In this document: piece by piece, positions 54,601-60,294 of the stretch
Layout of the letters: each line of letters opens with the position of its first letter
Numbering within the stretch: the stretch's first letter is position 1
Assembly: GCA_036362985.1 (NCBI GenBank)
Contig: JAYGXS010000008.1
Span: forward strand, 10,099,479 to 10,163,478
From: Ligula intestinalis
Taxonomy: Eukaryota; Platyhelminthes; Cestoda; Diphyllobothriidea; Diphyllobothriidae
DNA length: 64,000 bases
Direction of reading: 5' to 3'
Program-made: the position numbers and the translations under genes
The notes under the pieces: model-generated
Databases searched by the model: none
Told to the model about the DNA's origin: nothing
What the model saw: only the letters and a program-made list of their open reading frames with translations

Positions 54601-54775
54601 GTTGCGTCTGCCCGTGGAGGAGGAGGAGGCAGCGGCGTCCGATCCTGCAGTCGCGCTGGCTAAAGCCAGCTCCTCATCGTTGCCCTGTCCCGGTGTTCGG
54701 GTGCACACAGAGGCAGTGTCACTGGGGCTACAGCTGGCCAAGGAACTAGTCGACCGTGCTCTGGCCGGTGTCTAA
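20281..54775 (+). CDS. AP3B: AP-3 adaptor complex beta subunit (22 coding exons)
   Basis: Joining 22 exons gives 3,855 nt with every phase consistent: 1,284 codons and TAA. The predicted protein is the large beta subunit of AP-3, a heterotetramer on endosomal/TGN membranes that sorts cargo to lysosomes and lysosome-related organelles. Residues about 45-690 form the HEAT-like trunk (blocks such as LKLVYVY-like [56 protein letters not shown]). Residues about 270-360 carry a Glu-rich insert. LGSLSHLL opens the linker, residues about 740-910 are an acidic/Ser-rich hinge, LLDFD at 915-919 resembles a clathrin box, and 973-1284 are the appendage ([19 protein letters not shown]). Mammalian homologues are about 1,080-1,095 residues; the extra length is mostly acidic sequence and linkers. 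Introns range from 101 to 3,851 bases and hold many transposon relics. The gene looks intact. Confidence 0.96.
20934..21009 (+). CDS. AP3B: AP3B exon 2 (residues 45-70)
   Basis: Acceptor CTCCTAG, donor AGT|GTACGT, ends in phase 0. Encodes [20 protein letters not shown] and KRIIS, the start of the trunk, where AP beta subunits begin to match each other well. Confidence 0.92.
22964..23038 (+). CDS. AP3B: AP3B exon 3 (residues 71-95)
   Basis: A (CT)n polypyrimidine tract and ACTGTAG precede it; donor GAG|GTACCT; phase 0 at both ends. Encodes [20 protein letters not shown] and SKDPE, a strongly conserved AP-3 beta block. Confidence 0.95.
23140..23235 (+). CDS. AP3B: AP3B exon 4 (residues 96-127)
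   Basis: Acceptor CTTTTTTAG, donor AAG|GTACTT, phase 0. Encodes [20 protein letters not shown] and [12 protein letters not shown]. The intron before it is only 101 bases, the shortest in the gene. Confidence 0.95.
24691..24851 (+). CDS. AP3B: AP3B exon 5 (residues 128-181)
   Basis: Acceptor CCATTTTAG, donor AG|GTAGCC, ends in phase 2. Encodes [20 protein letters not shown] and the following [16 protein letters not shown], conserved HEAT-repeat helices of the trunk. Confidence 0.95.
25550..25680 (+). repeat. tRNA-like SINE head, family B (intron 5)
   Basis: CGTAGCTCAATGGTAGAGCG is a good A box and D arm; GGGTTCGACTCCC is a good B box and T arm, and GCCTCG can pair with CGGGGC as an acceptor stem. 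The anticodon arm does not close properly and the variable region is too long, so a working tRNA is unlikely. A related copy with the same tail lies inverted at 33785-33900, which marks this as a tRNA-derived SINE. Confidence 0.6.
25893..26027 (+). CDS. AP3B: AP3B exon 6 (residues 181-226)
   Basis: Acceptor TATTCAAG, donor AG|GTGTGT, phase 2 at both ends. Encodes [20 protein letters not shown] and [14 protein letters not shown], trunk. Confidence 0.95.
26370..26510 (-). repeat. Foldback repeat with hammerhead-like PLE-end motif (intron 6)
   Basis: The left end AGAAGATGCGATCGCTGGGA recurs inverted at the right end (ACCGCATCTTCT). Inside, on the minus strand, are CTGATGA (26452-26446), a stem with ATCC facing GGAT, GAAA (26426-26423), CGTC and AGGCAAATAAA. 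That order is the hammerhead core followed by the GUC triplet seen at the ends of Penelope-like elements. Confidence 0.6.
26635..26750 (+). repeat. Related PLE-end repeat, opposite orientation
   Basis: Contains GGATTCC-CGAT-GGAATCC (a 7-bp perfect stem), GAAACGTCAGGCAAATAAA, then GTTCCAGTGATCGCATCTTC and CTGAACTGCTTCCTGGGAC. It is the plus-strand relative of the repeats at 26370-26510 and 55599-55750. The CUGANGA part reads CUAUGAC. The last motif also appears at the very end of the window (63978-63994). Confidence 0.6.
26985..27440 (+). repeat. Interspersed repeat E, copy 1 (intron 6)
   Basis: Shares with 39390-39740 and (inverted) about 30030-30140 a block reading GATGCTTTGTTCCAATC, a purine-rich stretch and AAGAAA-type sequence, and further along GGATCAATAGCGTGG and GGGCTGCATG. 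No protein domain recognised; class unknown. Confidence 0.55.
27724..27841 (+). CDS. AP3B: AP3B exon 7 (residues 226-265)
   Basis: Acceptor TTATTTTAG, donor TCG|GTAAGT, ends in phase 0. Encodes [19 protein letters not shown] and [13 protein letters not shown], among the most conserved trunk segments. Confidence 0.95.
27842..30488 (+). other. AP3B introns 7 and 8
   Basis: Introns 27842-28433 and 28797-30488. Intron 8 has an inverted copy of repeat E near 30030-30140. It also has two related short blocks (29068-29095 and 29490-29512) sharing GGTGCGC and AAAAGCCGTG. A C run lies at 28361-28370. No genes. Confidence 0.5.
28434..28796 (+). CDS. AP3B: AP3B exon 8 (residues 266-386), acidic insert in trunk
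   Basis: Acceptor TTGCTTGCAG, donor GCG|GTAAGT, phase 0. The first part is a glutamate/aspartate-rich, low-complexity segment (about residues 300-345) where vertebrate AP-3 beta has a much shorter acidic loop. The last part ([18 protein letters not shown]) is the conserved trunk block that follows. The serine-rich open frame on the opposite strand is the antisense of these GAG/GAA codons. Confidence 0.93.
30489..30586 (+). CDS. AP3B: AP3B exon 9 (residues 387-419), probable GC donor
   Basis: Acceptor TTTACAG. Encodes [18 protein letters not shown] and [13 protein letters not shown]. To reach the conserved [14 protein letters not shown] in exon 10 in frame, the exon must end after ACA AA, where the intron begins GCAAGT, the usual form of a GC donor. 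The nearby GT (CAA|GTGTCG) works only with a weaker acceptor three codon positions into exon 10. Confidence 0.85.
30587..31545 (+). other. AP3B intron 9, probable GC-AG intron
   Basis: Starts GCAAGT and ends ACACCAG. It contains a repeat around 31250-31400 (GCAGATGGGTCGTAAG, ACACCGATCTATAG) that is related to 34600-34800 in intron 10. Confidence 0.7.
31546..31735 (+). CDS. AP3B: AP3B exon 10 (residues 419-482)
   Basis: Long pyrimidine tract and ACACCAG acceptor; donor CAG|GTAGTT; ends in phase 0. Encodes [20 protein letters not shown] and [16 protein letters not shown], trunk. Confidence 0.94.
33785..33900 (-). repeat. tRNA-like SINE, family B (intron 10)
   Basis: On the minus strand: ACATAGCTCAATGGTAGAGC (A box), then TGGCTTCGAAGCCCACC (B box and T arm), then a tail related to that following 25628 (CAATTGGGTCAATTGAAT versus GTAATTGCGTCAATCGAAT). 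The second copy of the family makes a transposed tRNA-like element more likely than a tRNA gene. Confidence 0.6.
34150..34342. repeat. Imperfect foldback (inverted repeat)
   Basis: Left arm GATCAGTTATAGGACACACT (34173-34192) and the reverse complement of 34290-34320 (GATCAGTTACAGGACACACT) match with one difference. CTCTCGAGC occurs near the inner end of each arm, and TGGCAG begins both outer ends. Total arm length is roughly 80-95 bases with gaps. Confidence 0.75.
34346..34796 (+). repeat. Direct repeat pair about 366 bases apart
   Basis: 34346-34427 and 34712-34796 share ATATATTCACTCAGGAATGT, GATCGAATAGGCTTCCGAAC and AACAAAGTTC with few changes (the second has two extra bases and a few substitutions). 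The segment between them includes a block related to 31250-31400. Confidence 0.85.
35125..35257 (+). CDS. AP3B: AP3B exon 11 (residues 483-527)
   Basis: Acceptor TCCTCACAG, donor AATG|GTACGT, ends in phase 1. Encodes [20 protein letters not shown] and [15 protein letters not shown], trunk. Confidence 0.94.
35794..35846 (+). CDS. AP3B: AP3B exon 12 (residues 527-544)
   Basis: A 53-base exon. Acceptor TTTTTTTCAG, donor CAG|GTATAT, ends in phase 0. Encodes [18 protein letters not shown], matching the invariant VAESVVVIKKLLQMQ region of AP-3 beta. Confidence 0.94.
37726..37914 (+). CDS. AP3B: AP3B exon 13 (residues 545-607)
   Basis: Acceptor CTCTGTAG, donor CAG|GTGCGT, phase 0. Encodes [19 protein letters not shown] and [16 protein letters not shown], a hallmark AP-3 beta trunk block. 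Confidence 0.95.
38831..38980 (+). CDS. AP3B: AP3B exon 14 (residues 608-657)
   Basis: Acceptor ACTCTGTAG, donor CAG|GTAGGC, phase 0. Encodes [19 protein letters not shown] and [20 protein letters not shown], end of the trunk. Confidence 0.95.
39390..39740 (+). repeat. Interspersed repeat E, copy 2, with (GT)n
   Basis: Matches 26985-27440 at GACGCTTTGTTTCAATC, the purine-rich stretch and the later CGATAGCGTGG and GGGCTGCATG. It differs by a (GT)n microsatellite of about 14 units at 39641-39670 between the two conserved blocks. Confidence 0.55.
40511..40613 (+). CDS. AP3B: AP3B exon 15 (residues 658-692)
   Basis: Acceptor TTTCCTTAG, donor ATG|GTTAGT, ends in phase 1. Encodes a less conserved stretch ending in [19 protein letters not shown], equivalent to the KKIFLAQKPAP segment of vertebrate AP-3 beta. 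Confidence 0.92.
41050..41520 (-). mobile_element. Penelope-like element fragment with inverted ends (intron 15)
   Basis: On the minus strand the translation reads [31 protein letters not shown] and [13 protein letters not shown], a pattern I associate with the GIY-YIG-linked C-terminal region of flatworm Penelope-like elements. It is followed by CTGAAGATGGACTCCCGCAA, then GAGCCC, GAAA and GCTCGGGACAATAAA, a hammerhead-like end. A shortened copy of the same end lies inverted at 41455-41515 (ATGGACTCCTGCAAGCTC, then ACAGTAAACAAATTG). The fragment is therefore bounded by ends in opposite orientation. Confidence 0.65.
41836..42143 (+). CDS. AP3B: AP3B exon 16 (residues 692-794), linker into acidic hinge
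   Basis: Acceptor TTTCTTCAG; donor GAG|GTTTGG is weak but the frame demands it. Encodes [20 protein letters not shown] and [16 protein letters not shown], both conserved, followed by a Glu/Asp/Ser-rich tract that starts the hinge. Reading past the donor gives a hydrophobic tail unlike the family. Confidence 0.92.
42900..43210 (-). mobile_element. CR1-like LINE, C-terminal ORF2 fragment (intron 16)
   Basis: The minus-strand translation includes [46 protein letters not shown]. It matches the C-terminal block of the CR1 copies at 4.8 and 56.3 kb (RGDLIQAFRI, DCCLLPGDFFE, RGHPLK). Short, truncated at both ends, and broken by a stop. Confidence 0.75.
43270..43557 (+). CDS. AP3B: AP3B exon 17 (residues 795-890), hinge
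   Basis: Acceptor CTGAAAG (43273 would also keep the frame); donor TCG|GTGAGT; phase 0. Encodes a disordered acidic, Ser/Thr-rich hinge ([29 protein letters not shown]). There is no sequence conservation to lean on, but phase and composition fit the AP-3 beta hinge, a known phosphorylation-prone region. Confidence 0.85.
43854..43941 (+). CDS. AP3B: AP3B exon 18 (residues 891-920), clathrin-box-like motif
   Basis: Acceptor TTTTAAG, donor GATG|GTATGT, ends in phase 1. Encodes a Lys-rich stretch and then [15 protein letters not shown] (915-919) fits the clathrin-box pattern and aligns with the SLLDLDDF site of vertebrate AP-3 beta. Confidence 0.9.
44966..45342 (+). mobile_element. Penelope-like element 3' end with hammerhead-like motif (intron 18)
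   Basis: [18 protein letters not shown] and NLQLPW are encoded at about 44970-45055, homologous to the 700-770 fragment, followed by a related 3' tail. A hammerhead fold at 45236-45304 can be drawn: outer stem I GCAAA/UUUGC, inner stem I GCAG/CUGC, core CUGACGA (45253-45259), GAAA, a 7-bp stem III AUUUAUU/AAUAAAU and triplet AUU with cleavage after 45291. Stem II (GCCGUCAC) is weak. The last 99 bases are identical to 51531-51629. Confidence 0.65.
46150..46450 (-). mobile_element. Penelope-like element fragment, start of GIY-YIG domain (intron 18)
   Basis: The minus strand encodes [20 protein letters not shown] followed by TGRS, the pattern of the VVYRIPC...YVGETGR opening of Penelope-type GIY-YIG domains, and then a short, decaying continuation ([11 protein letters not shown]). 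It is unrelated to exon 19, which starts at 46619 on the other strand. Confidence 0.6.
46619..46776 (+). CDS. AP3B: AP3B exon 19 (residues 920-972)
   Basis: Acceptor CTACCGCAG, donor CAG|GTAATT, ends in phase 0. Encodes a Pro/Thr/Ala-rich linker ([28 protein letters not shown] end LPAGETKLQ). Weakly conserved, but it bridges the frame from exon 18 to exon 20. Confidence 0.85.
46900..47065 (+). repeat. SINE family A, head-truncated, hammerhead-like body (intron 19)
   Basis: A B-box-like CCCGTTCGATCCTCAAGG, then CCTGATGAGGGCTAATAAGC (46979-46998) and CGAATGTCCACTCCAGTCTC. The core CUGAUGA is intact (46980-46986), but GAAA reads GAAU and stem II is imperfect. The tail (CCTTGTCTTCCTTGG) is common to the family. 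Confidence 0.65.
47185..47520 (+). repeat. Repeat F with tRNA-like head (intron 19)
   Basis: Begins near CCCGTGGCTCAATGGTTAGT (A-box-like). Its later part (GTGTTCTTCCTTGCGGGA, GGCGTAATTAGGCGGTGACA) matches 49440-49570 (GTGTTCTTCCTTTGGGA, GGCGTAATTCGACGGTGACA). Non-coding and probably SINE-like. Confidence 0.5.
47760..47990 (-). repeat. SINE family A with tRNA-like head and hammerhead-like body (intron 19)
   Basis: On the minus strand the head has GTAGCTCAATGGTCAGGGCA and a B-box-like GAATTCGAGGCTCG. Then GACTGG, CTGACGA, a 3-bp stem GCU/AGC with AAUA loop, GAAA and finally CCAGTT. Stem I GACTGG/CCAGTT (47902-47897 and 47863-47858) can form 6 pairs including one G-U. This is the most complete head-to-tail copy in the window. 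Confidence 0.7.
48712..48967 (+). CDS. AP3B: AP3B exon 20 (residues 973-1058), appendage start
   Basis: Acceptor CCCTCTCGCAG, donor ATTC|GTGAGT, ends in phase 1. Encodes [20 protein letters not shown] and [19 protein letters not shown], the first beta-sandwich strands of the C-terminal appendage. Confidence 0.9.
49440..49640. repeat. Repeat F copy next to a SINE-A tail remnant (intron 20)
   Basis: 49440-49570 matches repeat F at 47385-47510 on the plus strand. 49585-49640 on the minus strand reads CGCCTAATAGGTCAGTAATG then GCCACCTCAGT, a decayed form of the SINE-A body. Confidence 0.45.
50242..50454 (+). CDS. AP3B: AP3B exon 21 (residues 1058-1129)
   Basis: Acceptor TTACTAATAG, donor CAAG|GTGAGT, ends in phase 1. 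Encodes [19 protein letters not shown] and [19 protein letters not shown]. These match the GIDFCDSTQ and IQPPVGELL signatures of the AP-3 beta C-terminus. Confidence 0.94.
50650..51540 (+). mobile_element. CR1-like LINE fragment, reverse transcriptase (intron 21)
   Basis: Encodes [23 protein letters not shown] and FADDIKL (about 50800-50930), then [23 protein letters not shown] and, in another frame, [20 protein letters not shown] (51370-51435). It keeps the FADD motif that other copies have lost, but a stop follows directly and frameshifts separate the parts. It ends inside the C-terminal block (TLRG), where the 99-bp hammerhead unit begins. Confidence 0.8.
51531..51629 (+). ncRNA. Hammerhead-like 99-bp unit, identical to 45243-45341
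   Basis: The 99 bases match base for base. The motif is inner stem I GCAG/CUGC, CUGACGA, GAAA, stem III AUUUAUU/AAUAAAU and triplet AUU. The outer stem I arm found at 45236-45240 is absent here because upstream sequence is CR1. Activity is uncertain because stem II is weak. Confidence 0.55.
51677..51779. repeat. Two nested-scale perfect inverted repeats
   Basis: ACTACTCGC (51677-51685) and GCGAGTAGT (51691-51699) form a 9-bp hairpin. A larger one has 23-bp perfect arms at 51718-51740 and 51757-51779 (inner end ATTCCTC / GAGGAAT) with a 16-nt spacer containing the palindrome GATGCGCGCATC. It lies exactly between the two hammerhead-like units of this intron. Confidence 0.95.
51815..51950 (+). 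repeat. SINE family A, tRNA-like head plus hammerhead (intron 21)
   Basis: The head reads CTCGATGGCTCAATGGCGAG (A-box-like) then GAGTTCGAAACTCGGG (B box and T arm). It is followed by the hammerhead described at 51889-51942. The usual family tail (CCATTCCAGTCTCCC) is replaced by different sequence after GTATCACGGTGCC, so this is a variant of the family. Confidence 0.65.
51889..51942 (+). ncRNA. Hammerhead ribozyme candidate (type I layout)
   Basis: Core CUGAUGA (51901-51907), stem II GGGCU/AGCCC perfect 5 bp with loop AAU (51908-51920), GAAA (51921-51924), stem III AUA/UAU with GCUG loop, triplet AUC with predicted cleavage after 51934. Stem I can pair CCGU with ACGG and, beyond an internal loop, GGC with GCC. 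Two unpaired G bases lie between stem I and CUGAUGA, which is not canonical. All invariant core bases are present. Confidence 0.65.
52084..52142 (+). repeat. CR1 3' tail fragment
   Basis: GGAGTTCAAAGGCATTCGCC, then TATCTTTCCCTCAATAAA and CTGATACTGGTACTGATA. This matches the end of the CR1 3' UTR at 5480-5531, including the short-tandem tail. Confidence 0.7.
52183..52723 (+). repeat. Composite repeat: two ~145-base direct repeats flanked by ~31-bp direct repeats
   Basis: CCGTAAAATGTCCATTCAAG (continuing TAGCATCTTATCT) at 52183-52215 recurs at 52691-52723 with one substitution and a one-base shift. Inside, the block starting CAGCTTTTTAATCT and ending TACACATGCTGCC occurs twice (about 52216-52355 and 52547-52692). 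Between them is a copy of the short repeat also nested in the CR1 at 4441. Layout recalls a terminally repeated non-autonomous retroelement or a tandemly copied Penelope-like unit; no coding sequence. Confidence 0.7.
54306..54775 (+). CDS. AP3B: AP3B exon 22 (residues 1129-1284 and stop), terminal exon
   Basis: Acceptor TCCTTACAG; TAA at 54773-54775. Encodes [14 protein letters not shown], a [13 protein letters not shown] strand, an acidic loop, [19 protein letters not shown] and a final helix ([17 protein letters not shown]). The order matches the end of vertebrate AP-3 beta (TGMNE, RFAAKT, LLRELK). High GC at third positions, like the other exons. Confidence 0.95.
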
Positions 54776-55099
54776 CTCCACGCTTGTCCGCTGACCTACA
54801 TTCCATTGTGCAACCTGTGATTTCTTGCCCATGCTGTGTCTATCCCAGCCCATCGATCCTTCCTTGTGTCATGTCTTTCTCTATCTCACTCTATTTGTTC
54901 CCCTCTCTTTCCACTTATCCTTGACTTTGGGGCTTTCCCCTCCCCATGGTTTTCCACTGTTTTGATCTTCCACGAGTCGTCTTTCGCCTTCTGTCGGTCC
55001 ACGTTTTGTATCCTCTTTGTCTGGATTGGTTAGTGTGAGTGCACATATGTCCTTCTGCAAAAGGCTGCTTTTTGCACTTCATCGCAAGGGGTAAAGTGA
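54776..55099 (+). other. 3' flank of AP3B
   Basis: Pyrimidine-rich sequence following the stop codon. No AATAAA or ATTAAA was found before the CR1 tail at 55100, so the cleavage and polyadenylation site is not identifiable by eye. Confidence 0.5.
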
Positions 55100-55598
55100 G
55101 TTCAGGTCAGGTCAGGTCAGGTTTTATTGAGGGAAACATAGGTAAATACCTTTGAACCTACCTATTGTTACAGGACAGTTTTTTCATGGCATTTGATCTG
55201 CAGAACATTTCAGAACAGTGGCGTTGCCAGTAATTTGAATTTCGGTAAGGGAGGGCCGACATTGAAAAAACTCCTTAGGCATTGTTCAGAAGTCTAGGGG
55301 TTTGAAGGCAATTTGTGAGATTTAAGGAGAAAAACTGTCGCCCATGGGTGTGTAGGGGTGCAGAGTATATTCGAATAGGATGGCCTGTGTTTAAAGCATG
55401 CCAAGGGGAGTCCATCGCGGTTTTCGCCATAAAACCAAGGGTCCCACGAAGAGATGTTTGCGGAGGTCACGCGAACCTCACCGAGTGTCTGCGATGCGCC
55501 CATCGTGCACCCTTATTGGTTTAACGAGTCTACCTACTAATTGACAGAACATATTTACCAATAGAGGCGAATATACGGGTTCCAGGCAGAAGTTCCGA

Positions 55599-55750
55599 AG
55601 AAGAAGATGCGAGCACTGGAACAAGGACTTTATTTTCCTCACGTTTCGGATTCCGTCGGGAATCCTTAGTTATAGGTAGTCGTAAACATGTCTGAGACAT
55701 GCGCAGGAAAATAACGTCCTTGTTCCAGTGACCGCATTATCTTCTTCAGA
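55599..55750. repeat. Foldback repeat inside CR1 3' UTR
   Basis: GAAGAAGATGCGAGCACTGG (55599 onward), continuing AACAAGGACTTTATTTTCCT, recurs inverted at 55704-55750 as the reverse complement of GTCCTTGTTCCAGTGACCGC and ATTATCTTCTTC, with a 3-base indel and a few substitutions. Inside, on the minus strand, is GGATTCC-CGAC-GGAATCC then GAAACGTGAGG, the PLE-end motif also seen at 26.4 and 26.65 kb. Confidence 0.8.
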
Positions 55751-58700
55751 ACAGATTTAGTCGGTAGTATTCTCAACAAACATATGACTAAAAAGTAGCG
55801 AGTGGTATGTTTTTATGATGTGATTATTCTGCCGTGTCCTTTCGGTAACCGGCAGTTTATTTTCGGGGGCGCAGTAGCTATTTGGTCTAACTTTACCCGT
55901 TAAACGTGTCTAAACATGTCTACAGATGGGTCTGACTTAATTGTAAACGTGTGCTCAGATGACAACACGACAATGTTCGCAGGCAGAGCATTCCATTTAT
56001 GAATTGGGAAGAGTTACGTAGCCGCGGATCACAACGTTTGGTGGATTGGACGCTTGCTGTTCTTGTTATTCTAAACAAACATATCACTGAAAATCAGTGC
56101 GTATTATGTATACATAATTTAAGTCTCGCCAGGTTAAATTTCAGTGGGCGATTCGGGTATGCACGTCTAACTTTCTCGTGTATGCGTCCACAGATAGGGA
56201 CATAACAATATCCTCGGGGAGAGCATTTCAAGCTTCAACTACTCTATTACCAAAGAAGAACTTGCGTGTGTCTAGTCTGGCCCCTGCTACGTGTAGTTTG
56301 AAAAGATGCCCTCTTAAGTTCGTCGTTGTTGCTTACTCGAAGAAGTCGCCAGGTAGAAGACAACAGTCCTGCCCGCACATTATACGAAATGCTTGTATCA
56401 GATCACCACGTAGCTGTCTGTAACTTAACGGAAATAGATCGAGATTAGCTAAACATCTTTCGTAGGGTAAAAAGCTCTGACCGATAACCAGTTTGGTCGC
56501 GCGCCTTTGGACCTTCTCGAGGGAATTTTGATCTTTCGTGGTCCAGGGTTTCCATGCTTGGCTTGCGAACTCCAACTTCAGCCGCACAAATGTTCCAAAG
56601 ATCTTGGCAAAGCAGTCTTTATCGACGGCACAGAAAGCCCTTTTGACAAGAAACAGGACGGACATCGCAGACTTGGCTACTTTTGCGCGGTGCAGGGAGG
56701 GCTTTAGAGACGTAGAGATCCATACTCGCAAATCTTTCTGCGCGTCCACTTCTTGCACTTGGATGCCATTGAGGCTGTAAACCATGGGGTTCTGAGAGCT
56801 GGGTCGGTCAACTCGTAGGATACTGAATTTTTTCTCGTTAAATGGTAAAAGCCAGTCTTGAGACCAAGTTTGAAGACGGTTTAGGTTTATCTGCACACGT
56901 TCTTCGTCAGCTGAATTTCTGATGGCGTTCCAAATCTTAATGCCATTGTCAAACATAGCCACATCGCAGTCCTGTTCACGGACGGAGTCATTGACGTATA
57001 TAATGAACAGTATAGGGCCAAGGACAGAGCCTTGGGGGACACCGCTCTCGACTGCAACATCTGCCGACTGCTGGTCACCAATATAGACAGTTTGGGAGCG
57101 GCCAAGTAAGAAGCTTTGAATCCACTTTAGCAGATTTCCTTGAACACCTATTTGGCTGAGTTTGTGCAGAAGTCATTGATGTGGGAAGCTATTAAAAGCC
57201 TTCTTGAAGTCGAGGTAGATAACGTGAAGCGGATTTACTCCACCAACTGCCCTAATCCAGCATGCCAAACAATAGAGCAACTTCCTCACGCAGGACCTGC
57301 CTCTACGGAACCCATGCTGCGCATCCGATAGAAGGTTATGCTGTTCTAAGAAACGCACTTACTCTCACTTTACTGCTTTTTCCATAATCTTGCAACAGAT
57401 GGAAGTGAGGCTGATTGGTCTATAACGGTTTGCGAGAACCTTTATGTCGCCTTTATACAACGGTGTGATCCGTGCGGATTTCCAATCGGCGGGTAAACAA
57501 CCTGCTTTAAACGAAGAACTGAAAAGCATAGAAAGTGGGTTGGCTAGCTCCTCAGCAATTTCTTTCAGTAATTTAGGTGGGATGTCATCGGGACCGGATG
57601 ATTTCGAGTCGTTTAGTGAAGAACGGTTGCTTCGGCGAAGGCAACATTTTCACTCTTTGGACCGTCGTCTAAGCCATAGTTTGGAGGGATGAATCCGATT
57701 TCAGTCGTAAAGTTTGATTTGAAAAATTGTGAAAGATGCTCAGCTTTTGCTCCATCGTCGCTCATTTCTGTTCCGTTGCTTGCCTTAAGAAGGGGAACTG
57801 GATTACGGTTTCGTGTGGTCTTTCTTAAGTAGCCGTAAAATAGCTTCGGATTTGTAACTGCCCGGTTTAGTAAATGTTTTTCAAAGTCTTTGCATGCTTT
57901 AAAGATAAGCCGCTTCACGAGGTTCCTCTGCATTTTGTATGCATTTAGGGATACTGGATTTCTATCTACTCTATATTTTCTCCACAACCGCCTCTTTTTA
58001 TTTATCTCTTTTTTCAGCACTTGAGTCAGGCACTGAGGTTTGTTGTTTAGCTTCTTCCGTGTAATTGGACAGTGGTTTCTCTGGAGAGTACGCAATAACT
58101 CACTGAACCATTCCCAATCATCAGCTATATTGCCGGAAAATACCAATTCCCAAATTATGTTGTTTATTTCGGCCTTCATTTGATCAAAGTCACCACGCCA
58201 AATATTCCTTCTAACCTTGGTGGGTTATTCGGGTACCGAAAATATAGAATAGTCCCAATTAAGTACGATGTGATCACTTCTACCTAGAGGAGGTAGAGAT
58301 TGCACCTCGTCGATGCTGTCCAGCTATCTCGTAAGTACCAGGCCTAGGCAGTTTGATTGCTGCCCCTCAGGCACCCTGGTGGTGGAGCTGCATTAAGTGT
58401 CAGGGCTAGTAAACGCCAGTCGAATGCTTGCTCTTGACCTCGTGCGTATGTTGAACCCCAATCGATAAGCGGGGCATTGAAGTCTCCCATAATCAAGACG
58501 TCGGGCTGAGCAGCTAATCTTGCTAACTCTTCTAGTTGACCAGTCTCAGCCTCGTGATCATGTCTAGGCGGACGGTACACGGTCAGAACTTCCAGGCTGG
58601 GTGATTCCGGTACCTTTATAGTAAGCCAGATGGCCTCAGTACTGCAATGAAACCGCTCTGTTTTTTTCCGAGACTAGCAGTCCATGTTTGACGTAAGTTA

Positions 58701-59189
58701 TACTTCCTCCTCCTTGGCGCCCTTTTCTATCTCTCCGGAACAGATAAAAGCCAGGTAGTGCCACTTCGTGGTCATTCACGTTTTGAGACAGCCAGGTTTC
58801 TGCCAGAGAGATAATCTCGAGAGAAAGGTCATATATCTGCACTTTCAGTTCATCTAAGTTGGACAACAGACTCTGTGCGTTGGTGTAGAAGAATTTAAGT
58901 GACATATTTTTGGCGAATTTTATTTCGATAGAATTTGAGCTTCGTTTGACTGCGGCTGTGTAAGCCATGCTCAGGTCATTGTTCGAAGTATTATTGGTTC
59001 GTTCAAGAACCTCATATTCTTGTTAATAATCTTCCCGTTCGAGATTTCCCGACTGGTCTCGCCATTTTTTCTTCTCGAAAGTAATTCTGCCACAATTTCC
59101 CGACGTTTTAACTGTTCCGCTAGAGAGTACTTCGGCTGAAAAAAAATTGCTTTAGTACAAAGCTCGTAGAGCTGGGGCCTCATGTGAAG

Positions 59190-59680
59190 GTCTCCGCGGT
59201 CTACCCTACTTGGCTATCTGCGTACCGTGATTACCCTGCTAGCGATCTTATCAGCCAGACCTGATGGCCTAAACATTCACCCTTGGTTCGACCCAAAGCG
59301 GACTGTCGACGATCTGGACGAATACCTCTGTTTTTCCAGTTCTGTTGGCCAACTCTGCACTCAGCAAGGAAGAATCAGGACGCGGCTTCCACACGGTGAT
59401 GATCCTGGGAACCTTTGCAATGCTCCCCCCTCCGTTGGAACCCCTTTTTTCTCCTAAATCCCACGCATTACCCCCCACAAGAGCGACAGTTTTTCTCCTA
59501 AAAATCCCTGAGGAGTTTTTTCATTGTCTGCTCCTATTTTCATCCTATGACACGGCCAAGTGGCCTCGCCAACAATCTGATAAACGAATTTTCTGCTACC
59601 TCTGCACATATGTACAAATAGGGCACTCAACGGAATTTTTCCTACATATCCCACGATATACTGATACTGATGCATAGCTA
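59190..59680 (+). mobile_element. CR1 3'-UTR-only insertion nested in the minus-strand CR1
   Basis: Plus-strand landmarks GCGACAGTTTTTCTCC, AGGAGTTTTTTCATTGTCTG and the tail ATACTGATACTGATG match the 3' UTR of the CR1 at 5046-5531. It interrupts the ORF1-like frame of the host element, so it inserted later. This is the usual result of 5'-truncated target-primed reverse transcription. Boundaries are approximate. Confidence 0.65.
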
Positions 59681-59994
59681 TACTCCGATCTGGTCCAGGA
59701 TTCACTAGCCCTGGTTTTTTTGTCTGTTTTATGGGACTGACGAAGGCTGGTCTTTTTCGATAAGATCAGTTGAACGGGTTCCTCCTTTTGTATCATAATT
59801 AGTAAAGGTCGTGGTCGCGGCGTGCCTGTAGCTTCTTCAGGCCTTTTTCCGATCCGAAATGATTTCAGAACTGGAAATTCCAAACCTGGCTCGAACAGGT
59901 CGTTTAGAACACGACTGAAGGACGCCAGGTCCTCTTTGTTTAAACCCTACCAACTCCTAGTAGTGGCGGGAGTGGTTGGTAGATTTGAATAATT

Positions 59995-60215
59995 CGTTTC
60001 AATATCGAGGGATTCGCATAACTCAGTTGGCTTTAGCTAATTGACTGTACTAACGCCTTCCACTGGCTGGCGCGGTTTCAAATACCCCAAAGTTATTGGA
60101 TCAAACTAAATATTGAAATCTGTCAATACCTCCCCCCCCCCCATCCTCGATTTAATTGAAAAGTTCTATAGGTATACTTCAGGCTGAAAGAAAAGTCTCT
60201 GGAGGCGCCGTTTTA
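59995..60215 (+). repeat. tRNA-derived SINE, family C, copy 1
   Basis: Has CGCATAACTCAGTTGGCTTT (A-box-like), TAACGCCTTCCACTGGCTG and GGTTTCAAATACC (B-box-like). A body follows with a C run at 60129-60140, then TTCAGGCTGAAAGAAAAG. Matches copy 2 at 60295-60480 along its whole length. Confidence 0.65.
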
Positions 60216-60294
60216 AGCAAATTTCGATTTCGTCCTCTGACTGACCGCAACTACGATCTTCAGGCCCGGTTCCTTCAGAGACGAGAGGACATAG

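Larger units (their letters stand above)
55100..59945 (-). mobile_element. CR1-like LINE, minus strand, with nested insertions (dead)
   Basis: Read on the minus strand from 59945: an ORF1-like block (VLKSFRIGKRPEEATG), broken by a nested CR1 3' UTR at 59190-59680. Then the endonuclease (FYTNAQSLLSNLDELKVQIY, VALPGFYLFRRDRKGRQGGG, MGDFNAPLIDWGS), the linker (LLKASNGTEMSDDGAKAEH), and the RT (QHGFRRGRSCV, VIYLDFKKAFNSFPHQ, FDNGIKIW). The C-terminal block follows ([31 protein letters not shown] at about 56333), then a long 3' UTR ending in a (CCTGA)n tail at 55100-55122. A foldback repeat sits in the UTR at 55599-55750. Stops and frameshifts are spread through it. Confidence 0.85.

Noticed and set aside
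54436..54741. Minus-strand and +1 frames over the last exon
   Set aside because: Shadows of the GC-rich terminal exon; the AP-3 beta frame alone is conserved.
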